A DNA stretch of 64,000 nt from an uncultured Flavobacteriaceae bacterium (GTDB lineage Bacteria > Bacteroidota > Bacteroidia > Flavobacteriales > Flavobacteriaceae): assembly GCA_947502495.1 (NCBI GenBank), contig CANNAC010000003.1, positions 186,001 through 250,000 of the forward strand. Reading direction: 5' to 3'. The notes beneath the pieces were generated by a model. That model did not search any database, was not told the DNA's origin, and saw nothing but the letters and a program-made list of their open reading frames with translations. Numbering within the stretch: position 1 is the first letter of the stretch; each line of letters starts with the position of its first letter. The translations under genes and the position numbers were made by a program. This document shows, in pieces, positions 1 through 8,288 of the stretch.

Positions 1-89
1 TACTTGTTAAGTAACACTAATTATTTATTTTTTTGATGTTGGTGTAGAAACCTAAAAACTAATAATAGCTTATAAGTTGGTTTCTACTA

Positions 90-120
90 AAGGCAAGAGT
101 TTAAACTCTTGCCTTTTTTT
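90..120 (+). terminator. Intrinsic terminator of an upstream gene outside the window
   Basis: A perfect palindrome (10-bp arms AAGGCAAGAG/CTCTTGCCTT around TTTAAA) is followed by a run of T on the + strand. It fits a rho-independent terminator for a + strand gene lying before position 1. The opposite strand has only three T after the stem, so it is a poorer terminator for the minus-strand response regulator that ends at 150. Bases 1-89 show no recognisable coding sequence. Confidence 0.8.
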
Positions 121-149
121 TTGAGTTGTTTTGATGTGTACGGAAGTAT

Positions 150-554
150 CTATTGATTTTGGGTCATATTTTCAACAAGATCAATTACTGTTTTTCTGGT
201 TACAGGTTTTATAATAAAATCGGTTATAAGTTCGTATTCTTTTGCCTTTTGGAAATCCACAGGGTCAATAGAGGAACTCACTAGATATAATGTGATTTTT
301 TTTGAAACCGTCATGGTTGTAAATTCATCTAGAAATTGCCATCCATCCATGATTGGCATATTTATATCCAATAAAATAAGCTCAGGAATATGTTTTCCAG
401 ATGCTATTGTTTGTGTTAAACCTTCAATTGCTTCTTCCCCATTATTGTAAACTGTGAAGTTTTCACAAACATCAGACAGTTTAAAAATTCTTTTAATAGC
501 AAAAATAAAAACGGGGTCATCGTCAATTAAACAGACGGAATTAATTTGCTTCAT
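150..554 (-). CDS. Stand-alone response regulator (REC domain only)
   Basis: This is a single-domain CheY-like receiver of 134 residues. The acidic pocket is D11-D13, the phospho-acceptor is D63 (LLDINMP), the switch serines are about S93-S95 and the conserved Lys is K116 (IIKP). There is no output domain, so it probably passes the phosphoryl signal on by protein contact or in a phosphorelay. Its start overlaps the end of the upstream histidine kinase gene by 14 bases, so the two are almost certainly co-transcribed and form a cognate pair. Confidence 0.9.
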   Translation of the reverse strand: MKQINSVCLIDDDPVFIFAIKRIFKLSDVCENFTVYNNGEEAIEGLTQTIASGKHIPELILLDINMPIMDGWQFLDEFTTMTVSKKITLYLVSSSIDPVDFQKAKEYELITDFIIKPVTRKTVIDLVENMTQNQ

Positions 555-2058
555 ATCTTAAATATATTGAGAATGTTGTACCATCATTAACTTTACTAGC
601 AACTTCTACTTTACCGTCCATGGCATCAATTTGATTTTTTGTAATGTAAAGACCTAAACCTCTAGCATCTTCATGTTGATGAAATGTTTTATATAAACCG
701 AAAATTTTATCTTTATGTAAGTCTAAATTAATACCAAGACCATTGTCTTCAATATTAATTTTTACATAATTATTAATTTTCTCTGCATTAATATTTATTA
801 CAGGAATACTATCTTCTTTTTTATATTTAATAGCATTCGATAAAAAGTTTAATAAAATACTATCTAAATATGCAGGAACAGCTAGTACTTCTATTTTATT
901 ATTAATATCAATATTTATTTTAGCATTGGTATCTAGTATTTCTGCTCTAAAAGTTCCTAATGCATTATTCGTGAAATCTAATAAATTATTACTTTCTAAT
1001 TCTTGTTTTTCTTTTGTGTTAATATCTGCTACTTCATTTAAATTTTGAATCGTTTCACTTAATTTGTTTACGGCTTCACTTATTAAAGGAAAAAACTCGT
1101 TTTTAGTAGATTCTGGGATCTCTTCTTGCATTAATTCTAATAGCATTTCTAAATTACCAGAATGAGATCTTAAATTATGAGATACTATATGTGCAAAATT
1201 TTGAAGTCTTGTGTTTTGACTTTTTGTGGTTTGCAATAGGTATTCAATTTTTTTATTTATCGCTTTACTTTTCGTTATATCAATAATAGTAGATATAAAA
1301 TGCAGGGGTTTGTTTGCATCATCTCTAACTATAGAAACAGATAGTAAACAGTAAATGATAGACCCATCTTTTTTTAGATACCTTTTTTCACATTCAAAAC
1401 TATCCTTTTCACGATTAATCATTTCCTTAATGTGTATTGGTATAATGTTGATGTCCTGCGGATGAGAGAGTTTATTTACATACGTATGCATTAGCTCCTT
1501 TTTGGTATAACCTAAGTAGCTACAGAAATTTTTATTTAAATCTATAATTTGACCTTCCAATCCTACTAATGCCATGCCATTTGGCGCATTCTCTATGGTT
1601 GTGCGTATTAATTTTTCCTTGTACTCTAGTTCTTTAAAAGTGTTTGTTTTTTCAGTAATATCTTGAAAAACACCAAGTATTTTAACCACTTTATTGTTTT
1701 TTAAAATAGGAAAACCAATAGATCGTACCCATTTTAAATTGTTTTTAGCAGTCCGTATTAATAATTCGGCGTCAAACTCTTCTCCATTATTTACTGCGTT
1801 ATTAAATAGCACAGTTATTAAATCTCTATACTTTCCTTCTTCGTAAAAATGTATAGCTTCTTCCACATTTGGCGAATAATCATCTTCTACCTCATGGATG
1901 GATCTTGTCATAGCACTCCAAGTTATTTCCATGGTTTTTAAATCTACTTCCCAGGATCCAATTGCAAGGGATTGTTGTATGGTATCTAAAAAAGAATTTG
2001 TCTCATTTCCTGTTTGTGCATTTTGGATCCGAAATAACTGATTGTAAACATCTTTCAT
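541..2058 (-). CDS. Soluble PAS-domain sensor histidine kinase
   Basis: The protein has 505 residues and no evident membrane segment. Two PAS/PAC modules cover roughly residues 25-140 and 145-265. They are followed by a dimerisation/phosphoacceptor helix with the H-box around residue 294 (FAHIVSHNLRSH) and a HATPase domain with an N box (NFLSNAIKYK) and G boxes (EDNGLGI, GLGLYI). A cytoplasmic signal such as redox state or a small ligand is likely but cannot be named. It is first in a two-gene operon with the receiver protein that overlaps its 3' end. Confidence 0.9.
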   Translation of the reverse strand: MKDVYNQLFRIQNAQTGNETNSFLDTIQQSLAIGSWEVDLKTMEITWSAMTRSIHEVEDDYSPNVEEAIHFYEEGKYRDLITVLFNNAVNNGEEFDAELLIRTAKNNLKWVRSIGFPILKNNKVVKILGVFQDITEKTNTFKELEYKEKLIRTTIENAPNGMALVGLEGQIIDLNKNFCSYLGYTKKELMHTYVNKLSHPQDINIIPIHIKEMINREKDSFECEKRYLKKDGSIIYCLLSVSIVRDDANKPLHFISTIIDITKSKAINKKIEYLLQTTKSQNTRLQNFAHIVSHNLRSHSGNLEMLLELMQEEIPESTKNEFFPLISEAVNKLSETIQNLNEVADINTKEKQELESNNLLDFTNNALGTFRAEILDTNAKINIDINNKIEVLAVPAYLDSILLNFLSNAIKYKKEDSIPVININAEKINNYVKINIEDNGLGINLDLHKDKIFGLYKTFHQHEDARGLGLYITKNQIDAMDGKVEVASKVNDGTTFSIYLRYEAN

Positions 2059-2121
2059 GGTAGGTGTGGGATTAGTCCTAGCAAGTTATTGGTTTACAAG
2101 GATTAAATATGTTTTGGTATG

Positions 2122-2129
2122 CAAAGATA
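2122..2129 (-). promoter_or_regulatory. Candidate -7 promoter element of the histidine kinase operon
   Basis: On the minus strand this reads TATCTTTG, a match to the Bacteroidota -7 consensus TAnnTTTG, about 65 bases upstream of the kinase start. No convincing -33 TTTG lies at the usual distance, so the call rests on the -7 box alone. Confidence 0.45.
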
Positions 2130-2300
2130 CTATCAAAAATCCGATTAAGAGCAGTTATTTACGTTAAAATGCAGTGTTTTTTTGTTGATGTAATAATTAT
2201 AACGCCTTTTTTTGCCTTTTATACTGTGTTTGTTCCGAATGGAATAGTAATTTATTTACAGTAAAAGGACAGCTTTATACTAGAAATCGTTTACGAATAG

Positions 2301-2420
2301 AGATGCTTCGCTGCGCTCTGAAGGACAGAATTTGAATTTTCATTCAGAAGGATGCCAGAAGAGTTGTTAGCGTTATCATTTAGAAGGAGGTACGATGGTA
2401 ATCGAATAATAGAAGCATCT
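2301..2420. repeat. Degenerate copy of the 7.6-8.7 kb palindromic repeat family
   Basis: The outer arms AGATGCTTC (2301-2309) and GAAGCATCT (2412-2420) are perfectly complementary. Bases 2301-2326 are the reverse complement of a diverged left half of the repeat units at 7596-8653. Bases 2341-2365 and 2375-2420 resemble the reverse complement of the right half. Compared with the array, both stem arms differ at the paired position (T-A in the array, G-C here), so base pairing is kept. This fills much of the 2059-2511 gene-free stretch, where no coding sequence is visible. Confidence 0.6.
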
Positions 2421-2440
2421 CATGTAATGGAAATTAAATA

Positions 2441-2452
2441 CCGTAATTACGG
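2441..2452. repeat. Perfect 12-bp palindrome in the Shedu gene leader
   Basis: CCGTAATTACGG is a perfect palindrome directly followed by the hairpin at 2454-2479. It could be an operator for a dimeric regulator or part of an RNA leader. Its position about 60 bases before the nuclease start is the only functional hint. Confidence 0.5.
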
Positions 2453-2453
2453 G

Positions 2454-2479
2454 AAACCTTTTTCTGAGGTTTTTTTTTA
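2454..2479 (+). terminator. Terminator-like hairpin just upstream of the Shedu gene
   Basis: A 6-bp stem AAACCT/AGGTTT with a short loop is followed by nine T on the + strand. The hairpin lies about 35 bases before the ATG of the Shedu gene. The upstream gene is on the minus strand, so there is no obvious + transcript to end. It may be a leader attenuator or a relic. Confidence 0.45.
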
Positions 2480-2511
2480 GTGGTATATTTAGTAAGATAA
2501 ATTCAAATGAA

Positions 2512-3699
2512 ATGGAAAAAGAAAATAAAAGCGATGAATATTATGCTTTAAAGCGAACTTTAGATAAAATATATTTTTCTGAAAGATTTAAATCTAATTA
2601 CGATAAAGAAAAGAAACCAAGAAGGTTTGCTCATAAGATTTTAGATGATCAAAGGAATGAGTATTTGCTTAAAGATGAAATAACTATTGGTTGTAATTCA
2701 AATGGTAATAGGCAATTAAAAGCACTTTTTCTTGAAGATGACAGAAGGATTGCAAAATTAATTATTCAACAATTTGGAATTAACAATAATGTAATAAAAA
2801 ATAAAGCTCAAGAAGTTTCATTTCATGGGTCAGATGTAGAGCGATTATATTTGTTTTTAAAAGGGATTAAAGAAGTAGATTTTCCAAATAAAAACACATT
2901 CAATATTAAGGATTCCGAATTAGCTAAGATGTTAATTAATAAAGAACAAGCAACTCAATTAATTGAAGATAACTTTGATATATTTCAAGATGCATTAAAG
3001 AATAATATTACCTCAAAAGATTTGATAAACTTTGGATATAGAAAAGTACAATTAGAAATTTTTGAAAGATTATTAAATGAAGATGGTTTTTTCGAGCAAT
3101 ATAAAACGGATTTAAATGAAGTATCAAATGAAGGAGTTTGGCAAAAATTCTTTGAAAAAAACACATGGATTTTGGGTTATGGGCTTGATTACGTTTTTAA
3201 TTCCGAACTTGAATCTAAAAAAATGGAACAAATAACATCTGGTTCTAATGTTTATGCGAAAGGAAAAAGAACAGATGCTCTTTTAAAATCTTTGGGTGCG
3301 ATAAATTCTTTATGTTTTTGTGAACTTAAACTGAGTACAGATCATCTTCTAAAGAAGGTCAAAAGTCCATATCGTGGTGAGTCATGGCAGATTTCTGATT
3401 CTCTTTCAGGAGCAATAGCTCAAGTGCAAAGAACTTCACATAAAGCAATAAAAGAGTTTGCTTCTAAAACAGAAATGAAAGATGAAGAAGATAATCTTAC
3501 AGAGGAAAATCTGTTTTTGTATAATCCAAAATCTTTTATTTTAATTGGAAATTTAAATGAATTTATTGTTGAAGGAAAAATTAATGAAATGAAGTTTTCT
3601 TCATTTGAAATGTTTAGAAAAAATTTAAGAAACATTGAGATTTTAACTTACGATGAATTATACCAGAGAGCTTATCATATATGTTATAATAAAGAATGA
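2512..3699 (+). CDS. sduA: Shedu-type anti-phage nuclease (SduA/DUF4263 domain)
   Basis: The protein has 395 residues. Its C-terminal part (about 205-330) matches what is known of the Shedu/DUF4263 PD-(D/E)xK nuclease domain. A WQKFFEKNTWILGYG segment is followed by candidate catalytic residues D255 (KRTDALL), E271 and K273 (CELK), then Q304 (AQVQRTSHK). Residues 1-200 are a variable region without a recognised fold, as expected for sensor parts of Shedu proteins. Shedu acts as a single-gene system, which fits the absence of defence partners here. It stands alone between a minus-strand two-component system and a convergent exporter gene. The anti-phage function is inferred from the family. 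Confidence 0.8.
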   Translation: MEKENKSDEYYALKRTLDKIYFSERFKSNYDKEKKPRRFAHKILDDQRNEYLLKDEITIGCNSNGNRQLKALFLEDDRRIAKLIIQQFGINNNVIKNKAQEVSFHGSDVERLYLFLKGIKEVDFPNKNTFNIKDSELAKMLINKEQATQLIEDNFDIFQDALKNNITSKDLINFGYRKVQLEIFERLLNEDGFFEQYKTDLNEVSNEGVWQKFFEKNTWILGYGLDYVFNSELESKKMEQITSGSNVYAKGKRTDALLKSLGAINSLCFCELKLSTDHLLKKVKSPYRGESWQISDSLSGAIAQVQRTSHKAIKEFASKTEMKDEEDNLTEENLFLYNPKSFILIGNLNEFIVEGKINEMKFSSFEMFRKNLRNIEILTYDELYQRAYHICYNKE

Positions 3700-3713
3700 T
3701 AGGCTTTTAACTC

Positions 3714-5774
3714 TTACTCCCTAAAAACAGGCTTTTCAAACAACAACCATTTAAAACGTAATCCAACCTCATTAAAAGTAAAACCAGCAGCAGTTGCAGA
3801 GGCAATATTACTTCGTGTACCAAATAGGTTTGCCATACAGCGATCGGAAAATTTATACCCTAGCTTCCCTTGTATTCTGTAGGTACTTTGGCTTTTATCG
3901 TCCTCAATATATTGTAATCCTGTTGCAGCAGTCAATTCGTAAAACCATTCTTTAGGTTTCGCTATGTTTTCATCTTTAATAAGATTAGCAAATACCTCTA
4001 CAGCATTAAAGGTTTCTGGTGAGAAATACACCGTTGGTACTTGGTTTTTAAATGTAATGTATTGGTAGTTTACACCTGCTTTAAGCGATGGTTTTGGTAA
4101 AATGTTATAGTATAAAGAAGTAAATAATAGGTTTCTCGCATTACTATCGCTTTGGCTGGTATAAAAGTATTGTGTAAACCAACCTAAGTTAAAGTTTGTG
4201 TTTAAACTATAGTTTGCATAATAGTTGTTTTGCACGATTTCACGATCTAATAATTCGGCATTAAAACTTTGTAATTCACGTTTGTAACCAACCGTTAAAT
4301 CTTGTAGTTTAAAGGGTTTAATATTAAAAGATACATCGGTTAAAAGTTGGGTATAATCATTTGTAGTTGCTTTTGCAGATGTCAATCCAGCAGTACCTTT
4401 AAAGGTTACGTTTGGTAATAATTGATAAGATAAACCTAAACTAAAGTCGTTAGAAGTTGCATCGTTATTAGTAACGGCATTGGTGGTGTTTCTGTAATTA
4501 TAGCTTGCTAATACTTTAAATTTTGTAGAAAACGGAAACTCGATATTGTTATTAAACGCAAAGGCTTCGTTATCGCCATTATCAAAGGTATAAGATGTTT
4601 TTCCTTCGTAAAAAGGAGTAAATGTGGTGTTGAGGTTTTTAATAAAGTTGGTCGCATCTTTTTGATTTTCGTAAAACTTTAAGGTGTTTTCTGCAGAAAT
4701 ATAAGCAGCTTCATATTTACCTAAAGCTTTTAATGCATTTGCGTTTCCCAAGTTACCATCAAAAGAAGTACTATCATTCACCAAAATCTGATCGTAGTCT
4801 TTGACACTCTTTTTAAAATCACTTTTATAGATATGAAGTGTAGCACGTAAAGCTAATAACCAGTTTTCGTTAGGTTTGGTTTCTATTAAATTGGCGATAA
4901 GCGTATCTGCTGTTTTGTATTTTTTATTCCAAATTAATGCTTGAATTTGTCTTTCGGTAGTTGGTTGTATTAATTTTGGATTGGTATCACTTCCTAAACT
5001 TTCAAAAGCTTGATTACTTAATTGTAATGCCTCTTTTTCTTTTCCGTTTAAATGCGAAACTAAAGCTAAACCGTTTAATGCTGTGATTTTATTTTCAGGA
5101 TTTTCAGCTAGAATGTCATAGGTTGCTTTGGCATCTTCTAAACGATTGGCAATTAAATATAAGTTGGCTAAGTTTAATAAGGTGTCTTTATCATTATCAA
5201 AAAGTGTAAGGTTTTCTTTTAGTAATGCTTCCGCTTCATCGTATTTTTGCGATTGTTGTTTTTGGTAAGCATATCCTAAATACATGTATTTTTTAGAGGT
5301 TAATGCATTTGGGTTTCCTGGTAATACTTCTAGTGCTTTATCTACATATTTTAAAGCATCTTCATATTCTTTTAAATTAGAAAGTGTGTTGGCATAACTT
5401 AATAATGCAGGAAAGCTTTTCGGATCTTCATCTATCAAACCTTTAAAATAGGTTTTGGCTTTAGGGAAATTACTATTCCATAATAAAGACTCTCCATAAT
5501 TTAGTTTCACCTCAAAATCGGTTGGGTAATCTGCTAGTAGATTTGTAAAAAGCGTATTCGCTGCTTCTGGTTTTCCGTTTAATCCAATAGCACGACCATA
5601 ACATAGTCTCGCCGTTTTATTGTCTGGATGTTCTTTTAATATATTTTGGAAAAACGTTTCCGCTTTAGCGTACTTACCTGTTTCTAAATAGGTAAAGCCT
5701 TCTTGCATGTCTTGTGCATGGCTAAAAAAAGCTGTTAATAATAAGATAAGTAAGGCAAAAAATTTAAGTTTCAT
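3714..5774 (-). CDS. TPR outer-membrane exporter protein (PgaA/BcsC-like layout)
   Basis: The ATG at 5774 is preferred over one 33 bases upstream because it gives a clean signal peptide (MKLKFFALLILLLTAFFSHA). About 380 residues of tetratricopeptide repeats follow (LETGKYAKAE, AKTYFKGLI and similar). The last roughly 290 residues consist of alternating beta strands that look like an outer-membrane barrel and end in a long hydrophobic strand. Periplasmic TPRs plus a barrel are the layout of the PgaA, BcsC and AlgK/AlgE exporters of synthase-dependent polysaccharides. It is divergent from the STAS-flippase unit and probably exports the polymer made by this locus. Confidence 0.7.
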   Translation of the reverse strand: MKLKFFALLILLLTAFFSHAQDMQEGFTYLETGKYAKAETFFQNILKEHPDNKTARLCYGRAIGLNGKPEAANTLFTNLLADYPTDFEVKLNYGESLLWNSNFPKAKTYFKGLIDEDPKSFPALLSYANTLSNLKEYEDALKYVDKALEVLPGNPNALTSKKYMYLGYAYQKQQSQKYDEAEALLKENLTLFDNDKDTLLNLANLYLIANRLEDAKATYDILAENPENKITALNGLALVSHLNGKEKEALQLSNQAFESLGSDTNPKLIQPTTERQIQALIWNKKYKTADTLIANLIETKPNENWLLALRATLHIYKSDFKKSVKDYDQILVNDSTSFDGNLGNANALKALGKYEAAYISAENTLKFYENQKDATNFIKNLNTTFTPFYEGKTSYTFDNGDNEAFAFNNNIEFPFSTKFKVLASYNYRNTTNAVTNNDATSNDFSLGLSYQLLPNVTFKGTAGLTSAKATTNDYTQLLTDVSFNIKPFKLQDLTVGYKRELQSFNAELLDREIVQNNYYANYSLNTNFNLGWFTQYFYTSQSDSNARNLLFTSLYYNILPKPSLKAGVNYQYITFKNQVPTVYFSPETFNAVEVFANLIKDENIAKPKEWFYELTAATGLQYIEDDKSQSTYRIQGKLGYKFSDRCMANLFGTRSNIASATAAGFTFNEVGLRFKWLLFEKPVFRE

Positions 5775-5817
5775 GTTCTGGTTTTTAATCATTTGCAAGT
5801 TAGGCATTCATTTCCAT

Positions 5818-5847
5818 TCATTCATCTACAGCAATCGTCCACTCGTC
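5818..5847 (+). promoter_or_regulatory. LytTR/AlgR-like operator upstream of the STAS gene
   Basis: Two 9-bp direct half-sites, TCATTCATC (5818-5826) and CCACTCGTC (5839-5847), are separated by a 12-bp spacer that starts with TACAGCAA. Nine-base repeats with a 21-bp period are typical of LytTR regulators, and the half-sites resemble the known AlgR site. The first half-site begins exactly 62 bases before the candidate -7 box at 5880, the same distance as at 8686. Confidence 0.55.
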
Positions 5848-5879
5848 GAAATCCAATGGAATCTCATAGCTTTCCATTG

Positions 5880-5887
5880 CATCTTTG
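5880..5887 (+). promoter_or_regulatory. Candidate -7 box of the STAS-flippase operon
   Basis: CATCTTTG differs from TAnnTTTG only at the first base. There is no -33 TTTG, which would suit a promoter that depends on an activator bound at 5818-5847. The STAS start codon is 40 bases downstream. Confidence 0.45.
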
Positions 5888-5926
5888 CATCAGAAATCAG
5901 ACACAAACAAAACAAAAATAACAATT

Positions 5927-6205
5927 ATGGCACTAACAATTACACAGCAAAACAACATCATTACATTAGAAGGTGTATTAAACATAACTACACTAAGTAG
6001 TTTTAAAAATCACTTTATCGCTATTTTAAATACGAATAAAGAAGTGACTTTAGATATAGATAAGGTTACCGAAATGGATGCATCTGGAATGCACGCATTA
6101 AAAGAAATGTACACCAATGCAATCTATAACAACAATATCTTTTTTGTGGTTGGTTATGGTTGTAAAGATGTTTACGAAGATTTTAAATATCCAAACGTAG
6201 CCTAA
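5927..6205 (+). CDS. STAS-domain protein (anti-sigma-factor antagonist-like)
   Basis: The protein has 92 residues from the ATG at 5927. The in-frame ATG at 5885 overlaps the putative promoter and is less likely. The whole protein is a SpoIIAA/STAS fold with the switch motif DASG at residues 51-54, where S53 is the residue usually phosphorylated. It lies 28 bases upstream of the flippase in the same operon. Such proteins normally work by partner switching with a serine kinase and a phosphatase. Neither is in the window, so its partner must lie elsewhere or be one of the locus enzymes. Confidence 0.75.
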   Translation: MALTITQQNNIITLEGVLNITTLSSFKNHFIAILNTNKEVTLDIDKVTEMDASGMHALKEMYTNAIYNNNIFFVVGYGCKDVYEDFKYPNVA

Positions 6206-6233
6206 TTAGTACTAACAAACACCACAGAATAAG

Positions 6234-7475
6234 ATGCAAGCTTTATCTATATTAAAATCGAAAAAAATAACTCCAGAACAAGTATTTATGCTAAGTGTAT
6301 TAGCAGTAAATGGAGGTAATTATTTGTACAATCTTATTTTAGGTCGTGTATTAGGTCCAGCACAGTTTGCAGATGCAGCGGTGTTAATTACTTTTTTATT
6401 AGTGCTATCTTTTGTAGCGATGACCTTTCAATTAGTAACTGCAAAATTTTCAGTGGTTTTTGAAAACGATACGTTTAAGAATTTTGTCTCCAAGATTTAT
6501 AAAAATGCAACGATTGTTGGATTGGGATTGGGTGCGTTAATCATTGTATTTGCAAACCAACTACAAGTCCTTTTTAATACATCGTCTTCTAGCATGTTTA
6601 CCATTTTTGGAATTGGAGTGCCTTTATACTTTTTAATGAGTGTGAATCGCGGTGTGTTTCAAGGGAAAAAAGAATTCAAATCTTTATCGATTACCTATCA
6701 AGCCGAAATGTTAAGCAGATTAATAATCACTTTAGCTTTAATCTTCTTATTTGATATACAATCTTCGGTGGTGATTGCAATTGGTATTTTAATTTCTTTC
6801 GGATTTGGATTAGTGCCTTTTAAATTTAAAAATCTAAACTTTAAAAAGACGATTGCTATAGAAGCAAACCAGTCGAAACAAGTAAGAAGCTTTTTTATCA
6901 TTACAGCCTTTTACGAGTTCACACAGATTATAATTAACAATAGTGACATCTTATTAGTGAAACATTACTTTGATGCGTACGAGGCAGGATTATATGCTTC
7001 ATTAGCCTTAATAGGTCGTATTGTTTACTTCGTAGCTTGGATGTTTGTGATGTTGCTATTACCAACAGTCGTTCAGCTTAAAAAAGAAGGAAAAGAAACC
7101 GCGCCAATTTTATTTAAATATGTTGGTTACATCGCAGCAATTGCAACAGCAATCGTAATTGGTTGTGCATTGTTTCCAGAAACTGCAATTACTATATTAT
7201 TTGGAGATAGCTATTTAGCCATGGCGCCACTTTTATGGAAATACGCTTTAGCAACTGGTTTGTTCGCTATATCCAACATCTTTGCGTACTACTATTTATC
7301 CTTAGACAAGTTTGTTCCTGTAGTAATTTCGGGAGTCTTCGGAATGCTTCAAATGGGATTAGTTATCTTTTTTCACGATAGTTTAGAACAAGTAGTGCAC
7401 ATGCAAATTGTAGCAATGGTTTTATTGTTAGTAGTGCAGATCTTCTTCTTCGTTTTGAATACGAAACGTAAGTAA
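6234..7475 (+). CDS. Wzx-like polysaccharide flippase (MOP superfamily)
   Basis: The 413 residues are almost entirely hydrophobic helices (about 11-12 segments). They begin with the NYLYNLILGRVLGPAQF segment seen in oligosaccharide flippases of the polysaccharide_synt family. A short charged C-terminus (NTKRK) ends the protein. It probably moves lipid-linked or nascent sugar across the inner membrane. It follows the STAS gene with a short gap. The next gene downstream is the repeat-embedded GIY-YIG gene, so this transcript appears to end here, although no hairpin terminator other than the repeats is visible. Confidence 0.8.
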   Translation: MQALSILKSKKITPEQVFMLSVLAVNGGNYLYNLILGRVLGPAQFADAAVLITFLLVLSFVAMTFQLVTAKFSVVFENDTFKNFVSKIYKNATIVGLGLGALIIVFANQLQVLFNTSSSSMFTIFGIGVPLYFLMSVNRGVFQGKKEFKSLSITYQAEMLSRLIITLALIFLFDIQSSVVIAIGILISFGFGLVPFKFKNLNFKKTIAIEANQSKQVRSFFIITAFYEFTQIIINNSDILLVKHYFDAYEAGLYASLALIGRIVYFVAWMFVMLLLPTVVQLKKEGKETAPILFKYVGYIAAIATAIVIGCALFPETAITILFGDSYLAMAPLLWKYALATGLFAISNIFAYYYLSLDKFVPVVISGVFGMLQMGLVIFFHDSLEQVVHMQIVAMVLLLVVQIFFFVLNTKRK

Positions 7476-7595
7476 TAAAAAAAGAATTTTATATTATTAG
7501 TCTATATAAAGGAAAGGGCTGTGGTTTTATACTGCAGTTTTTTCAGTTTATAGCATTTAGTTATTTAGAGTCAATAGGTTAGTTAGAGCAAACTT

Positions 7596-7883
7596 GTCAT
7601 TCCGAGCACAGCGAAGAATCTAAATAAAGAAAAGTGAATATAGAAAAGAGATTCTTCCGTCATGCTTCCTTCTGAATGACAACATCGTTTATATTTAGGC
7701 CTCATAATGTTTTCAGAGCCACTATGTCATTCAGAGCACAGCGAAGAATCTTTAATAAATCAAACTATATTTTCAAGTTGAGATTCTTCCGTCATGCTTC
7801 CTTCTGAATGACAACATCGTTTATATTTAGGCCTCATAATGTTTTCAGAGCCACTATGTCATTCAGAGCACAGCGAAGAATCT
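7596..7883 (+). repeat. Palindromic repeat array, left block (units A, B and half-unit C)
   Basis: Unit A is 7596-7680, unit B is 7726-7812, and a left half (C) covers 7858-7883. Each full unit has outer arms GTCATTC(C/A)GA and TCTGAATGAC and inner arms AAGAATCT/AGATTCTT, with an asymmetric internal bulge and an AT-rich loop. A and B have different loop sequences. The 45-base spacers at 7681-7725 and 7813-7857 are identical. Half-unit C ends about 40 bases before the GIY-YIG start. Bases 7476-7595 show nothing else recognisable. Confidence 0.9.
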
Positions 7884-7922
7884 CAAAGATGAAAAACATA
7901 ATATTTTTATTTATATTGAAAC

Positions 7923-8228
7923 ATGAAAACAAAAGGCTCACACAATTATTATGTCTACATACTAACCAATAAGAATAAAACAGTGCTTTATACAGGAGTA
8001 ACAAATAATCTAGCCGAGAGATTATATTTTCATAATAATCCACTTCCTTTTTCAAAAGCTTTTACAGCTAAGTATAAATGTTCTTATCTAATTTATCACG
8101 AACATTTTTTTGAGATTGAAGATGCAATTAAAAGAGAAAAACAAATTAAAGGAAAAAGTAGAGCAAAAAAGGATTTGCTAATTAATTCCTTTAATCCGGA
8201 TTGGACTTTTTTGAATGCTAGCATTTAA
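7923..8228 (+). CDS. GIY-YIG endonuclease, small single-domain, inside the repeat array
   Basis: The protein has 101 residues and one GIY-YIG domain of the UvrC-N/YhbQ-like type. Motif residues are VYI at 11-13, YTGV at 23-26, R33, H37 and the metal-binding E72 (KREKQIKG). No DNA-binding module is fused to it. The gene is bounded by half-unit C on the left and full unit D on the right, and it splits the exopolysaccharide locus. The family is annotated as a nuclease, but no cellular role is firmly known. The position among palindromes suggests a link to repeat maintenance or mobility, which is an inference. Confidence 0.85.
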   Translation: MKTKGSHNYYVYILTNKNKTVLYTGVTNNLAERLYFHNNPLPFSKAFTAKYKCSYLIYHEHFFEIEDAIKREKQIKGKSRAKKDLLINSFNPDWTFLNASI

Positions 8229-8288
8229 TAAAAAATATTTTTCAAACCGATTTGTCTTTCATAGCATTATGTCATTTAGAGCGAACTT

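Noticed and set aside
5775-5807. Upstream start for the TPR exporter
   Set aside because: It would add MPNLQMIKNQN before a clean signal peptide. The ATG at 5774 gives a standard N-terminus.
5707-6000. A 97-codon + strand frame over the divergent promoter region
   Set aside because: It covers the exporter start, the operator and the STAS start in another frame, with no domain or plausible signal; it is chance open reading.
7834-8055. A 73-codon open frame on the minus strand across the GIY-YIG gene
   Set aside because: It is antisense to a well-supported gene and runs into repeats; no motif is visible. It is a shadow frame.
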